From positions 248,001-312,000 of the forward strand of contig NZ_BMYS01000001.1 of the NCBI RefSeq assembly GCF_014652395.1: a DNA stretch of 64,000 nucleotides. The letters run 5' to 3'. Below are positions 13,858 to 24,759 of this stretch, piece after piece. The notes under the pieces were generated by a model. The model was given only the letters and a program-made list of their open reading frames with translations. It ran no database searches and had not been told where the DNA came from. Position numbers and translations under genes: made by a program. Within the stretch, counting starts at the first letter, position 1, and each line of letters begins with the position of its first letter. This stretch comes from Advenella faeciporci (GTDB taxonomy: Bacteria; Pseudomonadota; Gammaproteobacteria; Burkholderiales; Burkholderiaceae_B).

Positions 13858-14586
13858 ATGCATCAAAGCAATCATCAAACCGTTCATGTATGGGATTTAC
13901 CCACCCGTTTTTTTCATTGGGCTTTGGCTTTCTGTGTACTTGCCGCGTTTTTTACCATTAAAGCGGCAGGCACTACCGAAGGCTGGGTGGCCAACAGTGG
14001 CATTATCTGGATTGATTGGCATTTAAAGTTCGGTTATTGTGTACTCAGTTTGATTTTATTCCGTATTATCTGGGGTTTCACGGGCTCATATTATGCCCGG
14101 TTCTGCCAATTTATCAAAGGACCTGCCACCATTGCCCGCTATCTGAAAGGGGCTTATACATCCCTGGGCCATAATCCGCTAGGTGCTTTGTCAGTGATTG
14201 CCATGCTGGCGGTTTTCGGTTTTCAGGCCTTCAGTGGCCTTTTCACCACCGATGATATTTTTACCGAAGGTCCTCTGGCCCATTTGAATTCGGCTTTCAG
14301 CAAAACCATGAGTTCCCTGCATCGCAGCAATGAACCTGTCATGATTATTTTGTTTGCCCTGCATATACTGGCCATCATTTATTACCGGATTTTCAAAAAA
14401 CAGAATCTGGTGGCAACCATGGTTTCAGGTAAAACCCAAATCCTGTTGCAACAACCTAAAAACATCCAAAGTGCCACAGACAACCTGCAGACCCGCATCA
14501 TGGGTTTGCTTACCCTGGCGATCACGTCTGGCTTTGTTTATTGGATAAGCACGCTTGGAGCCAGCAGCAGCGGTTCTTTCTATTAA
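13858..14586 (+). CDS. Cytochrome b561-family membrane protein
   Basis: A 242-residue di-haem b-type cytochrome of the inner membrane. VHVWDLPTRFFHWALAF at the start carries the first haem-ligand histidine; WHLKFGYCVLSLILFRIIWGF and FALHILAIIYYRIF carry further histidines in membrane helices. A fifth helix lies at the C-terminus (LTLAITSGFVYW). Proteins of this type pass electrons between quinol and periplasmic cytochromes. It converges with a cytochrome c' gene; in many proteobacteria the two are neighbours, so they may work together. The electron partner is inferred. Confidence 0.85.
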   Translation: MHQSNHQTVHVWDLPTRFFHWALAFCVLAAFFTIKAAGTTEGWVANSGIIWIDWHLKFGYCVLSLILFRIIWGFTGSYYARFCQFIKGPATIARYLKGAYTSLGHNPLGALSVIAMLAVFGFQAFSGLFTTDDIFTEGPLAHLNSAFSKTMSSLHRSNEPVMIILFALHILAIIYYRIFKKQNLVATMVSGKTQILLQQPKNIQSATDNLQTRIMGLLTLAITSGFVYWISTLGASSSGSFY

Positions 14587-14625
14587 TGCTGCTGTTCGCT
14601 GTCAAGCAATCTCATAAGGCTTAAA

Positions 14626-14661
14626 GCACAAAAAACCGGACTAAAGTCCGGTTTTTTGTGC
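14626..14661. terminator. Bidirectional terminator between cytochrome genes
   Basis: A perfect 16-bp stem (14626-14641 with 14646-14661) with a four-base TAAA loop and A/T-runs inside each arm. It lies between the convergent b561 and cytochrome c' genes. Confidence 0.9.
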
Positions 14662-14749
14662 TTAAGTCAAAAGAGAATGAAAGCGTCAAGTCTTTTGACC
14701 GGGTTTATCGCAAACGGCCTTTAAGCGGCTTGCATAAAGATGGGCGGGC

Positions 14750-15196
14750 CTAGTCTTTACGATAAGAATCGTGACAGGATTTACAGCTTTGGCCAGCTTT
14801 ACCAAAAGCCGCTTTCAGCTTGTTCAGGTCTGAGCTATTGGCAGCGGCAGACAGGTTTTGAATGGCAACCTTGAAGTTCTCACGCTTTTCCTCAAAACCC
14901 TTGGCATCTGACCATACTTCAGGCTTGGCATCACCCCCTTCAAACCCGGGACCAAAAGCCACCCAAGGCAAACCAGCCAAGGTATTCAGGATAGCCACAT
15001 TTTCTTTAATGGCTTCTGCATCGTAAGGGGCTTCACCTTTAATAACGGGTACCATTCTGCCAAAATGGGAAGCCAGCAGCACTTTGGCTGCTTGACGATA
15101 CTCTATGCCATCTTCAGGTTTGGCAAACTGTGCATTGGCCGCAGCAGAAAAAAAGGTGGTACAGGCTAAGGCCAAAACCGTAATTTGCTTTTTCAT
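14750..15196 (-). CDS. Cytochrome c' family protein
   Basis: A periplasmic four-helix-bundle c-type cytochrome of 148 residues. The signal peptide ends at about ANA (residue 22). The haem site CKSCH lies at 138-142, ten residues from the C-terminus, as is usual for cytochrome c'. Family members bind a five-coordinate haem and may buffer nitric oxide or carry electrons. The neighbouring b561 gene is a plausible electron donor. Length and layout are complete. Confidence 0.9.
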   Translation of the reverse strand: MKKQITVLALACTTFFSAAANAQFAKPEDGIEYRQAAKVLLASHFGRMVPVIKGEAPYDAEAIKENVAILNTLAGLPWVAFGPGFEGGDAKPEVWSDAKGFEEKRENFKVAIQNLSAAANSSDLNKLKAAFGKAGQSCKSCHDSYRKD

Positions 15197-15284
15197 TCAT
15201 TTACTCCTGGTTATGAAATATTTATTACAAATGGTATCCCGAAATGTATTTCAAACCAATTACAAAATCCTCAAAAGCCAAAAT

Positions 15285-15320
15285 AAAAACAATGCGCGAT
15301 GTATATCTTGCATTGTTTTT
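15285..15320 (-). terminator. Terminator after purB
   Basis: An 11-bp stem (15285-15295 with 15310-15320) with a 14-base loop and a T-rich tail on the minus strand. It closes the leftward run ending in purB. Confidence 0.85.
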
Positions 15321-15381
15321 ATTAAGTCAGTGAATAAAGACCGGTTTACATTTGAATCCGTATTCTTAAAGCTGTTTGGGC

Positions 15382-16788
<1,407 letters not shown>

Positions 16789-17901
16789 TTAATAAATTAT
16801 GCCGCCACCAAGACAGACATCACCCTCATAAAGAACGGCGGATTGCCCGGGGGTGACTGCCCATTGTGGCTGTTCAAACGATAACCTCAGGCGTGCCTGG
16901 CTGCTGCCAACCAGGTGACAGGGCGCGTCTGCCTGGCGGTAACGGGTTTTTGCACCATACACACCCGGTTCAGGAGCATGGCCGGCTACCCAGCTAAGAT
17001 CTTCGGCATGCAGTTCGGATGACAGCAGCCAGGGATGATCGTGTCCGGCAACGACATAAAGAATATTATTGGCCAGATCCTTGCGGGCCACATACCAGGC
17101 ATCGGCCGTGCCATCAGCCTGCTGGCGACCCTTGACGCCGCCAATACCCAGGCCCTTGCGTTGCCCTAGCGTATAGAAGGCAAGACCATAGTGCTTGCCT
17201 ATTTCCTGGCCATCATCGGTAAGAATAGGGCCTGGCTGGGTTGGCAAATAACGGTTCAGGAATTCACGGAAAGGCCGTTCTCCGATAAAGCAGATACCGG
17301 TGGAATCTTTTTTGGCTGCATTGGGCAATTTCAGTTCATGGGCAATACGCCGCACTTCCTGCTTTTCAATTTCACCCAAGGGAAAGATGGCCTTGGACAA
17401 CTGTGCCTGATTCAGGCGGTGCAGGAAGTAACTTTGGTCTTTGGCAGGATCCAGGCCCTTGAGAAGCTGGAATTGCGTTTGGCCGTTATGCTGAACTGAA
17501 CGAACCCGCGCATAATGCCCGGTGGCAATATATTCAGCCCCCAGTTGCATGGCATGGTCTAAAAACGCCTTGAATTTGATTTCGGCATTGCACAGCACAT
17601 CGGGGTTGGGGGTACGGCCGGCCGAATATTCCCGCAGGAACTCCGAGAAAACCCGGTCTTTATATTCAGCAGAAAAGTTGACCGCTTCTATGTCTACCCC
17701 AACCAGATCAGCGACACTGGCCGCGTCAAGCCAGTCCTGGCGGGATGAGCAATATTCGGAGTCGTCATCGTCTTCCCAGTTTTTCATGAAAAGACCAACA
17801 ACATCATAGCCCTGCTGCTTGAGCAGCCAGGCACTGACCGAGGAGTCGACCCCTCCGGACATGCCAATAACAACGCGTGGTTTTGATGATTTCTGATTCA
17901 T
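16789..17901 (-). CDS. mnmA: tRNA-specific 2-thiouridylase
   Basis: Puts sulphur on U34 of tRNAs for Lys, Glu and Gln using ATP and a persulphide relay. The 370-residue protein begins with the ATP-PP loop [15 protein letters not shown]. The two catalytic cysteines can be seen in [12 protein letters not shown] and [11 protein letters not shown]. The C-terminal part has the beta-barrel typical of MnmA. It is followed by purB and preceded, 36 bases away, by glcF on the same strand. Confidence 0.97.
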   Translation of the reverse strand: MNQKSSKPRVVIGMSGGVDSSVSAWLLKQQGYDVVGLFMKNWEDDDDSEYCSSRQDWLDAASVADLVGVDIEAVNFSAEYKDRVFSEFLREYSAGRTPNPDVLCNAEIKFKAFLDHAMQLGAEYIATGHYARVRSVQHNGQTQFQLLKGLDPAKDQSYFLHRLNQAQLSKAIFPLGEIEKQEVRRIAHELKLPNAAKKDSTGICFIGERPFREFLNRYLPTQPGPILTDDGQEIGKHYGLAFYTLGQRKGLGIGGVKGRQQADGTADAWYVARKDLANNILYVVAGHDHPWLLSSELHAEDLSWVAGHAPEPGVYGAKTRYRQADAPCHLVGSSQARLRLSFEQPQWAVTPGQSAVLYEGDVCLGGGIIY

Positions 17902-17937
17902 CCCGCTATTTTACGCGATGAATCATCATTTTAGGGC

Positions 17938-19167
17938 TTAAGTACTTAAGCCATCATCAACTACTTCAATCCAGTGTCTGACCGGTTTAGAAGTACCGCT
18001 TTGCAAATGGGACATGCAGCCCATATTAGAGGTAATGATCATATTCACCGGCCTGGCGCTGCCTATTGCGGCCAGCTTGCGGTCACGCAATGGCAAGGCA
18101 ATCTCAGGTTGCAACAGTGAATAGGTACCAGCGGCACCGCAACACAGATTGGACTCTCCGAAGGCCGTCAGTTTGAAACCCATTTCAGCCAGCAGTTTTT
18201 CGGTTAGCGGTCGCAAACCCTGCCAGTGCTGCAAGGTACATGGAGGATGAAAAGCAACTGGACCGGGCAATTTATTGAGAAGCTTATTCCCAAGTTCGAC
18301 CGCATGAGGCGCCAATATCTCGGCAAGATCCTTGACATGGTCTACAAGATAATTTGCCTTTTCCAGATAGACAGGATCATGCCTCAAATGAAATGGGTAT
18401 TCTTTCACAAAAGCGCCACAACCCGATGCATTCATGACAATCGCCTCTATTTTGCCGTCCTTCAGCAATGGGACCCACGTATCGAGATTGTGTCGCATTT
18501 GCTGCAGGGAAGAACCGGCTTCACCCAAATGAAAATTAACAGCGCCGCAACATGCCCTGGCCGGCAATTCATAGGCGGAAATACCCACCGCATCCAATAC
18601 CCGAATGCTGGCAGCATCAATTGAGGGCATCAAATCAGGCTGGACACACCCCATTGGAAGCAAAACCTTGCGTGCATGCATGGTGGCAGGCCGCCGACCT
18701 GCCGCACGGGCCACTGGCAATTTGCCAGCCAGCCTTTCGGGCAGGACAGACCGGAAACGCCGCCCGACACGTACTGATAAACCGAAGAGCGCTGAATTCA
18801 ATCCTTTGGCCAGCATTTTGCGTTTCAGGCGATCCGCAAAACCACGCCTGACTTTTTCATCAACAAGTTCACGGCCAATATCCAGCAACTTTCCATACTC
18901 AACCCCCGACGGACAGGTGGTTTCACAATTGTGGCAAGTCAGGCATCGATCAAGATGAGTTTGTGAAATGGCTGTTGGCACCTGCCCTTCCACCATTTCC
19001 TTGATCAGGTAAATACGTCCCCTTGGGCTATCCAGCTCATCTCCCAGAATCTGATAACTTGGACAGGTGGCCTGGCAAAACCCGCAATGCACGCACTTTC
19101 TCAAGATCTCATCAATGACTTGACCATCCAGACTGTCCTTGGCCCATTGGGCTAAATTGGTTTGCAT
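17938..19167 (-). CDS. glcF: Glycolate oxidase iron-sulphur subunit
   Basis: Takes electrons from the flavin subunits of glycolate oxidase to the quinone pool. The 409-residue protein has two 4Fe-4S ferredoxin motifs: CVHCGFCQATCP (Cys25, 28, 31 and 35) and CLTCHNCETTCP. Two CCG-type domains follow, RACCGAVNFHLG and NLCCGAAGTYSLL, as in other GlcF/HdrB-like proteins. It begins nine bases after glcE ends, so the three genes form an operon and the proteins a membrane-associated complex. Confidence 0.96.
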   Translation of the reverse strand: MQTNLAQWAKDSLDGQVIDEILRKCVHCGFCQATCPSYQILGDELDSPRGRIYLIKEMVEGQVPTAISQTHLDRCLTCHNCETTCPSGVEYGKLLDIGRELVDEKVRRGFADRLKRKMLAKGLNSALFGLSVRVGRRFRSVLPERLAGKLPVARAAGRRPATMHARKVLLPMGCVQPDLMPSIDAASIRVLDAVGISAYELPARACCGAVNFHLGEAGSSLQQMRHNLDTWVPLLKDGKIEAIVMNASGCGAFVKEYPFHLRHDPVYLEKANYLVDHVKDLAEILAPHAVELGNKLLNKLPGPVAFHPPCTLQHWQGLRPLTEKLLAEMGFKLTAFGESNLCCGAAGTYSLLQPEIALPLRDRKLAAIGSARPVNMIITSNMGCMSHLQSGTSKPVRHWIEVVDDGLST

Positions 19168-19176
19168 GCTTTTGAC

Positions 19177-20277
19177 TCACAGTTTTATAATTAAACGGTC
19201 GGGGTTGAAGATACCGCGGGGATCAAGCGCATTTTTCAGGCGGCGGCTAATGCCCTCTATATTGGTCCTGAACGGATGAAAAACACCATCAGCAGGAATG
19301 GCATCAGGTCCGGGATATCGAAACAGGGTTGCGTGCCCCCCCAATTGTTGGGCATTATGCCTGATATGCCGGGTATCCTGAACCCGTCTAACCCACCGCT
19401 GGCCTCCTCCCCATTCCACCAGCGGAATGGATTCATTCATTTTGCCTGCCAGCGGTGGAACACAAACCCGCCAAATAGTTGCGTCATTGAAAAACGGATC
19501 TGTTTGTTCACGCAACGAAAGCCAGAAAGCACGGGCATCCGCATCCACCAACTCATCACCGGGCAATTGGACAATGGCCTGGGAAACGGCCACACCAGAG
19601 CCGGACAGCCGCAAATACATATGTCCGTTTTTACCATCCTCGGGCACCCATGCACTGGCACTGACACCCAAGGAACGAGCATGTATCTGACGGAAAACAT
19701 CCATGGCCTGGTTAATCGTACAAGCGTGCCTGAGTGTTCTCTCACACAATGGCTTGGGCAAGACCTTGAAGGATATTTCCATTAATGGCCCGAATATGCC
19801 TAAAGAACCCACCAACAATCTTGAGACATCATATCCCGCCACATTCTTCATGACCTGCCCGCCAAAACGCAATATCCGACCTTCGGCATTCATCATCCGG
19901 ACTCCCAGCACAAAATCGGCGGTTGCACCGGCAGCCATCCGCCGGGGACCGGCCAACCCTGTGGCAATGGCACCACCAATCGTTGCCTGTGGTCCAAAAT
20001 GCGGAGGTTCCCAGGGCAGCATCTGGTTCTGCTCATCCAGCAGCTTTTCAATTTCATGCAAAGGCGTGCCGCATGCTGCCGTCATGACCAATTCTGAAGG
20101 CTCATACTCGATCACCCCCTTATAGGCCGTCACATCCAGCAAAACCATGTTTTCCGATGTAGTGGTCTCTGGATTGCCATAGAAACCCTTGCTGCCGCTG
20201 CCTTTTACCAGCACACGCTTGTGCGAGGCAGCCGCGGCAACCACCTGCTCACTGAGTTCATTCAAAACAAATGACAT
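19177..20277 (-). CDS. glcE: Glycolate oxidase FAD-binding subunit GlcE
   Basis: A 366-residue FAD-binding subunit of glycolate oxidase. The PCMH-type flavin fold is visible as VLVKGSGSKGFYG and GPQATIGGAIATGLAGPRR, followed by GGQVMKNVAGYDVSRLLVGSLG. The C-terminal end, RNALDPRGIFNPDRLI type, is characteristic of this family. Only four bases separate it from glcD. GlcD and GlcE together hold the flavin centre and pass electrons to GlcF. Confidence 0.95.
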   Translation of the reverse strand: MSFVLNELSEQVVAAAASHKRVLVKGSGSKGFYGNPETTTSENMVLLDVTAYKGVIEYEPSELVMTAACGTPLHEIEKLLDEQNQMLPWEPPHFGPQATIGGAIATGLAGPRRMAAGATADFVLGVRMMNAEGRILRFGGQVMKNVAGYDVSRLLVGSLGIFGPLMEISFKVLPKPLCERTLRHACTINQAMDVFRQIHARSLGVSASAWVPEDGKNGHMYLRLSGSGVAVSQAIVQLPGDELVDADARAFWLSLREQTDPFFNDATIWRVCVPPLAGKMNESIPLVEWGGGQRWVRRVQDTRHIRHNAQQLGGHATLFRYPGPDAIPADGVFHPFRTNIEGISRRLKNALDPRGIFNPDRLIIKL

Positions 20278-20281
20278 AATC

Positions 20282-21769
20282 TTAAAATCGCTCTAATTCA
20301 GGAAATTTGATTTGACCGGCATGAACATGCATTTTTCCATATTCGGCACAACGGTTCAGAGTTGGGATCTGTTTGGTCGGATTCAGTAATTCCTCCGGAT
20401 CAAAGGCACGTTTTATGGCCATGAAAGCATCCAGCTCATCACGGGTAAACTGGGAACACATCTGATTGATTTTTTCCAGCCCGACACCATGTTCGCCGGT
20501 AACCGTACCGCCCACTTTGATGCACAATTCAAGAATTTCAGCACCAAAGTCCTCGGCACGGCGGATCTCATCAGGATCATTCGCATCAAACAGGATAAGT
20601 GGATGCAGGTTGCCATCTCCAGCATGAAACACATTGGCGCAACGCAAGCCGTACTTGCGTTCCATCTCGGCCATTTGCGTTAACACGTTGGCAATCTGCT
20701 TACGGGGAATCGTGCCATCCATGCAGTAATAATCGGGAGACACACGTCCGGCAGCCGGAAAGGCATTTTTGCGGCCGGCCCAAAATAACAGGCGCTCTTG
20801 CTCGTTGGCTGATACCTGCAGACGCACTGCCCCCGCCTTTTCAAAAACGGCCTTCATGCGCTGGATTTCATCTTCCACCTCCTGGGGTGCCCCATCTGAT
20901 TCGCACAATAGAATGGCTTGGGCATCCAGGTCATAACCAGCCTTCACAAAGGGCTCAACCATTTGCGTGGCCCGTTGATCCATCATTTCCAGGCCGGCCG
21001 GTATGATGCCTGCCGCAATAATGTCCCTCACGGCATCACCGGCAGCCTTGATTGAATCAAAGCTGGCCATGATGACCGTTGCGGCCTCTGGCTTGGGAAT
21101 AAGTTTTACTGTTGCTTCAGTCACAATACCCAACATGCCTTCTGAACCGATAAAGACCGATAACAGGTTCAGACCCGGAGAATCCGGGGCTGCTGAACCA
21201 AGCTCAACAATATCACCATCTATGGTAATCATGCGAACCCGCATGACATTGTGCACGGTAAGCCCGTATTTAAGGCAATGCACACCCCCTGCATTTTCGG
21301 CAATATTGCCACCAATTGAACAGGCAATCTGGCTGGAAGGGTCGGGGGCATAATAAAGCCCATATTGGGCAACGGCTTCTGAAATAGCCAGATTCCGTAC
21401 GCCTGGCTCTACCACTGCAATGGCGGCAACAGGGTCTATATGGCGAATCTTATTCAGTTTTGACACCCCCAGCAAAACACCTTGTGAATGCGGTGTTGCC
21501 CCACCCGACAAACCCGTTCCCGCTCCTCGGGGAACCACTGGCACGGCATGTTTTTTGCAGGTTTTCAGGACATGGATAATTTGTTCTTCATTTTCGGGCA
21601 AAACAACAATGGCCGGCATTTCCTTGAACAAGGTCAGGCCATCACATTCGAAAGGTTTTTTCTCTTCCGGCCGGCTTAAAATACAGTGAGATGGCAGTGC
21701 GCTCTCCAGTTCGGCAATCAAATCTGAAAAATCATTCAATCCTGTTACCGGTTCCCCTTGTGCCATCAT
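20282..21769 (-). CDS. glcD: Glycolate oxidase catalytic subunit GlcD
   Basis: Oxidises glycolate to glyoxylate with FAD. The 495-residue protein from ATG 21769 (next to GGAAAGGGA) has the FAD motif VVPRGAGTGLSGGATP, the central PDPSSQIACSIGGNIAENAGG and the C-terminal GGTVTGEHGVGLEKI. A longer frame with a TTG start exists but lacks support. It opens the glcD-glcE-glcF run. These genes let the cell use glycolate or remove it; no glcC-like regulator is in view. Confidence 0.95.
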   Translation of the reverse strand: MMAQGEPVTGLNDFSDLIAELESALPSHCILSRPEEKKPFECDGLTLFKEMPAIVVLPENEEQIIHVLKTCKKHAVPVVPRGAGTGLSGGATPHSQGVLLGVSKLNKIRHIDPVAAIAVVEPGVRNLAISEAVAQYGLYYAPDPSSQIACSIGGNIAENAGGVHCLKYGLTVHNVMRVRMITIDGDIVELGSAAPDSPGLNLLSVFIGSEGMLGIVTEATVKLIPKPEAATVIMASFDSIKAAGDAVRDIIAAGIIPAGLEMMDQRATQMVEPFVKAGYDLDAQAILLCESDGAPQEVEDEIQRMKAVFEKAGAVRLQVSANEQERLLFWAGRKNAFPAAGRVSPDYYCMDGTIPRKQIANVLTQMAEMERKYGLRCANVFHAGDGNLHPLILFDANDPDEIRRAEDFGAEILELCIKVGGTVTGEHGVGLEKINQMCSQFTRDELDAFMAIKRAFDPEELLNPTKQIPTLNRCAEYGKMHVHAGQIKFPELERF

Positions 21770-21893
21770 GTCCCTTTCCTTTATTCCAGACCATTGCTTG
21801 CCTGCTGCTGCCTTCAAGTATACCTATCAGCATAAGGGGATGACATACCGAAATAACCCTAATAACGAGAGACCAGGAAGCTGGATCCCATAC

Positions 21894-21926
21894 AAATACG
21901 GGCCAAAAAGGATTTGGCCCGTATTT
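21894..21926 (-). terminator. Terminator after aroG
   Basis: A 14-bp perfect stem (21894-21907 with 21913-21926) and a short loop, placed 18 bases past the aroG stop. Both ends are A/T-rich. Confidence 0.8.
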
Positions 21927-21943
21927 ATTTCACATTGCAAGTT

Positions 21944-23017
21944 TTAGTTATCATTTTCTGCGGCAAGAGCACGGCGCACCTTGACCGCCTGGGCCAATCG
22001 CTCCAGCACCTGTACTGAGGTCTCCCAGTCAATACAGCCATCGGTAATGCTCTGCCCATATACCAGCTCCTGCCCTTCAACCAGGTCCTGACGTCCGCCA
22101 ACCAGGTGACTTTCAATCATGACACCAAAAATACGCTGGTCACCGGCTTCCATCTGACGGGCAATATCATCCATGACCATCGGCTGGTTTTCAGGCTTTT
22201 TGCTACTGTTGGCATGGCTGGCATCAACCATGATTTTGGCCGACAGGCCTGCCTTGGTCAGTTGCTCTGATGAATCGTTAATGCTCTGGGCATCATAGTT
22301 GGGTGCCTTGCCACCCCGTAAAATAAGGTGACAGTCTTCATTGCCAAGGGTGGACACGATGGCGGAGTGCCCCCCTTTGGTGACCGACAGGAAGTGATGG
22401 GGCTGGGATGCCGCCTTGATGGCATCAATGGCGATCTTGATATTGCCATCGGTTCCGTTCTTGAAACCAACAGGACAGGACAGGCCGGAAGCCAACTCGC
22501 GGTGCACCTGACTTTCGGTGGTACGGGCGCCGATGGCCCCCCAGGAAACCAGGTCGGCGATGTACTGGGGGGTGATCATATCCAGAAACTCGCAACCGGC
22601 CGGCACGCCTTCATCATTGACGGCCAGCAACAATTGACGGGCAAGACGCAAGCCCTTGTTGATATTGAAGCTGCCATCAAGCCCCGGGTCATTGATGAGA
22701 CCTTTCCAGCCTACGGTTGTTCGTGGCTTCTCAAAATAGACACGCATGATAATTTCAAGCTCACCTTTAAAACGCTCCCGTTCCGCTTTCAGGCGTTTTA
22801 CATATTCCAGTGCCGCCTTGGGGTCATGAATTGAACATGGGCCAATAACCACAACCATCCTGTCATCATCGCCATGAATGATTTTGTGTACGGCATCACG
22901 TGCTTCATGGACCACATTTGAAATTTTGGTGGTACACGGAAACTCGCGCATCAGGTGGGATGGAGGACTTAATTCTTTAATTTCTCGAATGCGTAAATCA
23001 TCTGTATTGTAAGACAC
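21944..23017 (-). CDS. aroG: 3-deoxy-7-phosphoheptulonate synthase (class I)
   Basis: First enzyme of aromatic amino acid synthesis: joins phosphoenolpyruvate and erythrose 4-phosphate. The 357-residue length and motifs are those of the AroG/AroF/AroH family: VVIGPCSIHD, YFEKPRTTVGWKG, GARTTESQVHRELASGLS and MVDASHANSSKK. The feedback specificity cannot be read with certainty. Directly upstream is a Phe/Tyr-rich leader peptide and a terminator hairpin, so expression probably rises when charged tRNA-Phe (or Tyr) is low; this favours aroG/aroF-like control by these amino acids. Confidence 0.96.
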   Translation of the reverse strand: MSYNTDDLRIREIKELSPPSHLMREFPCTTKISNVVHEARDAVHKIIHGDDDRMVVVIGPCSIHDPKAALEYVKRLKAERERFKGELEIIMRVYFEKPRTTVGWKGLINDPGLDGSFNINKGLRLARQLLLAVNDEGVPAGCEFLDMITPQYIADLVSWGAIGARTTESQVHRELASGLSCPVGFKNGTDGNIKIAIDAIKAASQPHHFLSVTKGGHSAIVSTLGNEDCHLILRGGKAPNYDAQSINDSSEQLTKAGLSAKIMVDASHANSSKKPENQPMVMDDIARQMEAGDQRIFGVMIESHLVGGRQDLVEGQELVYGQSITDGCIDWETSVQVLERLAQAVKVRRALAAENDN

Positions 23018-23065
23018 GGTTAACTCCAGGTTTTTGAATGCTTGCGTTTATGGCGATATATATAC

Positions 23066-23096
23066 AAAAAGCCGCCAGGTTCTCTGGCGGCTTTTT
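23066..23096 (-). promoter_or_regulatory. Attenuator hairpin before aroG
   Basis: A perfect 13-bp stem (23066-23078 with 23084-23096), 5-base loop, ending in five T residues on the minus strand. It lies between the leader peptide (stop 23113) and the aroG start (23017), so read-through is needed to express aroG. The stretch GGCGG inside the leader ORF (near 23138-23142) is complementary to CCGCC in the arm at 23086-23090, giving a possible antiterminator. Confidence 0.8.
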
Positions 23097-23112
23097 AGGA
23101 ATTTGGCTATTT

Positions 23113-23199
23113 CTACTGCGTAAGCTGTGTCCTTCTCTCCGCCCAAGGCTTTGAAAAACTAAAATAAAAGAAGTAAAAAGACACAGATAAATGCTTCAT
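23113..23199 (-). CDS. Phe/Tyr-rich leader peptide of the aroG attenuator
   Basis: A 28-codon ORF, ATG at 23199, stop TAG at 23113, with AGGA upstream of the start. Residues 7-16 read SFYFFYFSFS: five Phe and two Tyr codons in eight. The first residues MKH match the E. coli PheL leader, and so does the Phe-rich run. The stop lies 17 bases before the terminator hairpin. A ribosome stalled on the Phe/Tyr codons would leave the downstream RNA free to form the antiterminator. The ORF is too short for routine gene callers. Confidence 0.75.
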   Translation of the reverse strand: MKHLSVSFYFFYFSFSKPWAERRTQLTQ

Positions 23200-23227
23200 G
23201 GTATTAATATCCTAGCACAGCTTTTTT

Positions 23228-23256
23228 TAAATATTGCCTGATTTACTGCAATGCAA
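23228..23256 (-). promoter_or_regulatory. Probable promoter of the aroG leader
   Basis: TTGCAT (23251-23256) and TATTTA (23228-23233) on the minus strand, spaced 17 bp. A transcript from here would contain the leader ORF, the attenuator and aroG. Confidence 0.5.
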
Positions 23257-23304
23257 TAAAAATAATGAAAAGATGTTCTTAATGCACCACACTCAGGCAT
23301 AACC

Positions 23305-24759
23305 TTAAGCGGTTCCGCCAACGGTCAAGCCATCCATGCGGATCGTGGGCATACCAACACCAACAGGCACGCTTTGACCTTCCTTGCCACACGTGCCCAC
23401 ACCCGAATCAAGCGACAGATCATTGCCAATCATGGATACCTTGTTCATGGCATCGGGGCCGTTGCCAATTAAAGTAGCCCCTTTAACCGGATGACTGATT
23501 TTGCCGTTTTTAATCAAATAAGCTTCAGACGTGGAGAAAACAAATTTCCCACTGGTAATGTCCACTTGGCCGCCACCAAAATTAACCGCATACAGGCCGT
23601 TTTTAACCGATGAAATAATTTCCTGCGGATCTTCCTGGCCAGCCAGCATGAAGGTATTGGTCATGCGCGGCATGGGCAGATGGGCAAATGACTCGCGGCG
23701 GCCATTACCGGTAACCGGGGTTTTCATTAAACGGGCATTCAGGGAATCTTGCATATAACCGCGCAAGATCCCATCTTCAATCAGTACATTACGCTGGGTA
23801 GGATTGCCTTCATCATCTACGTTAAGAGAGCCCCGACGATCCTGGATGGTGCCATCATCAATCACAGTTACCCCTTTGGAAGCAACCCGCTCACCAATAC
23901 GGCCAGAGAATACGCTGGAGCCCTTGCGATTGAAGTCCCCTTCAAGGCCATGCCCTACCGCTTCATGCAGCAAAATGCCCGGCCAGCCCGAACCCAACAC
24001 AACCGTCATCTCGCCGGCAGGCGCCGGACGGGCCTCAAGATTGGTCAGCGCCTCATGAACGGCCTTATCCACATAAGACTGCAGCAAATCATCTGAAAAA
24101 TAATTCAGCCCCAAACGACCACCGCCACCGGCGTGACCCATTTCACGGCGGCCGTTGCGTTCTGCCAGAACAGTCAGGGACAGGCGCACCAAAGGACGCA
24201 CATCGGCAACCAGACGCCCGTCACTGCCCGCAATCAGCACGACATCGTACTCGGCGCCCAGCCCGGCCATGACCTGGATAACATGGGGGTCTTTGGCACG
24301 GGCCATTTTTTCAACCCGTTCCAGCAGGCTGACCTTGTCGGTTGCCGACAGGCTGGCAAGCGGATCAACCCCTTTGTACAGATCATGAGGACGGTTTTCG
24401 CCAGCCAGCACCTTGGTTTTTCCTGCTCCCTGCCGGGCAATGGTCTTGACCGTTTTGGCTGAAGACAGCAAGGCCTCGGGGGAAAGCACGTCGGAATACG
24501 CAAAAGCGGTTTTTTCTCCTGAAACGGCACGTACCCCCACACCTTGTGAAATGGAAAAACTGCCGGTTTTGACAATGCTTTCCTCAAGGCTCCAGCTCTC
24601 GCTGCGCGTGTATTGGAAATACAGATCGGCATAATCAACCTTATGAGTGAAAATTTCACCCAAGGCACTGGCCAGATGCCCTTCGTGCAGACCCCAGGGA
24701 TCAAGCAAAAGTGATTTGGCGGTTGACAGGCTTAGCATATCAGAATCAATTACGTTCAT
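23305..24759 (-). CDS. tldD: Metalloprotease TldD
   Basis: Part of the TldD/TldE protease, which degrades unfolded peptides and matures modified peptides and antitoxins in the cytoplasm. The 484-residue protein from ATG 24759 has the metal-binding motif [11 protein letters not shown] (HExxxH) and the downstream MGN-type segment with [14 protein letters not shown], which supplies the third ligand. The ATG at 24759 follows GAGAAAA and overlaps the end of the upstream lipoprotein gene by 14 bases. The partner gene tldE/pmbA is not in the window. Confidence 0.95.
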   Translation of the reverse strand: MNVIDSDMLSLSTAKSLLLDPWGLHEGHLASALGEIFTHKVDYADLYFQYTRSESWSLEESIVKTGSFSISQGVGVRAVSGEKTAFAYSDVLSPEALLSSAKTVKTIARQGAGKTKVLAGENRPHDLYKGVDPLASLSATDKVSLLERVEKMARAKDPHVIQVMAGLGAEYDVVLIAGSDGRLVADVRPLVRLSLTVLAERNGRREMGHAGGGGRLGLNYFSDDLLQSYVDKAVHEALTNLEARPAPAGEMTVVLGSGWPGILLHEAVGHGLEGDFNRKGSSVFSGRIGERVASKGVTVIDDGTIQDRRGSLNVDDEGNPTQRNVLIEDGILRGYMQDSLNARLMKTPVTGNGRRESFAHLPMPRMTNTFMLAGQEDPQEIISSVKNGLYAVNFGGGQVDITSGKFVFSTSEAYLIKNGKISHPVKGATLIGNGPDAMNKVSMIGNDLSLDSGVGTCGKEGQSVPVGVGMPTIRMDGLTVGGTA

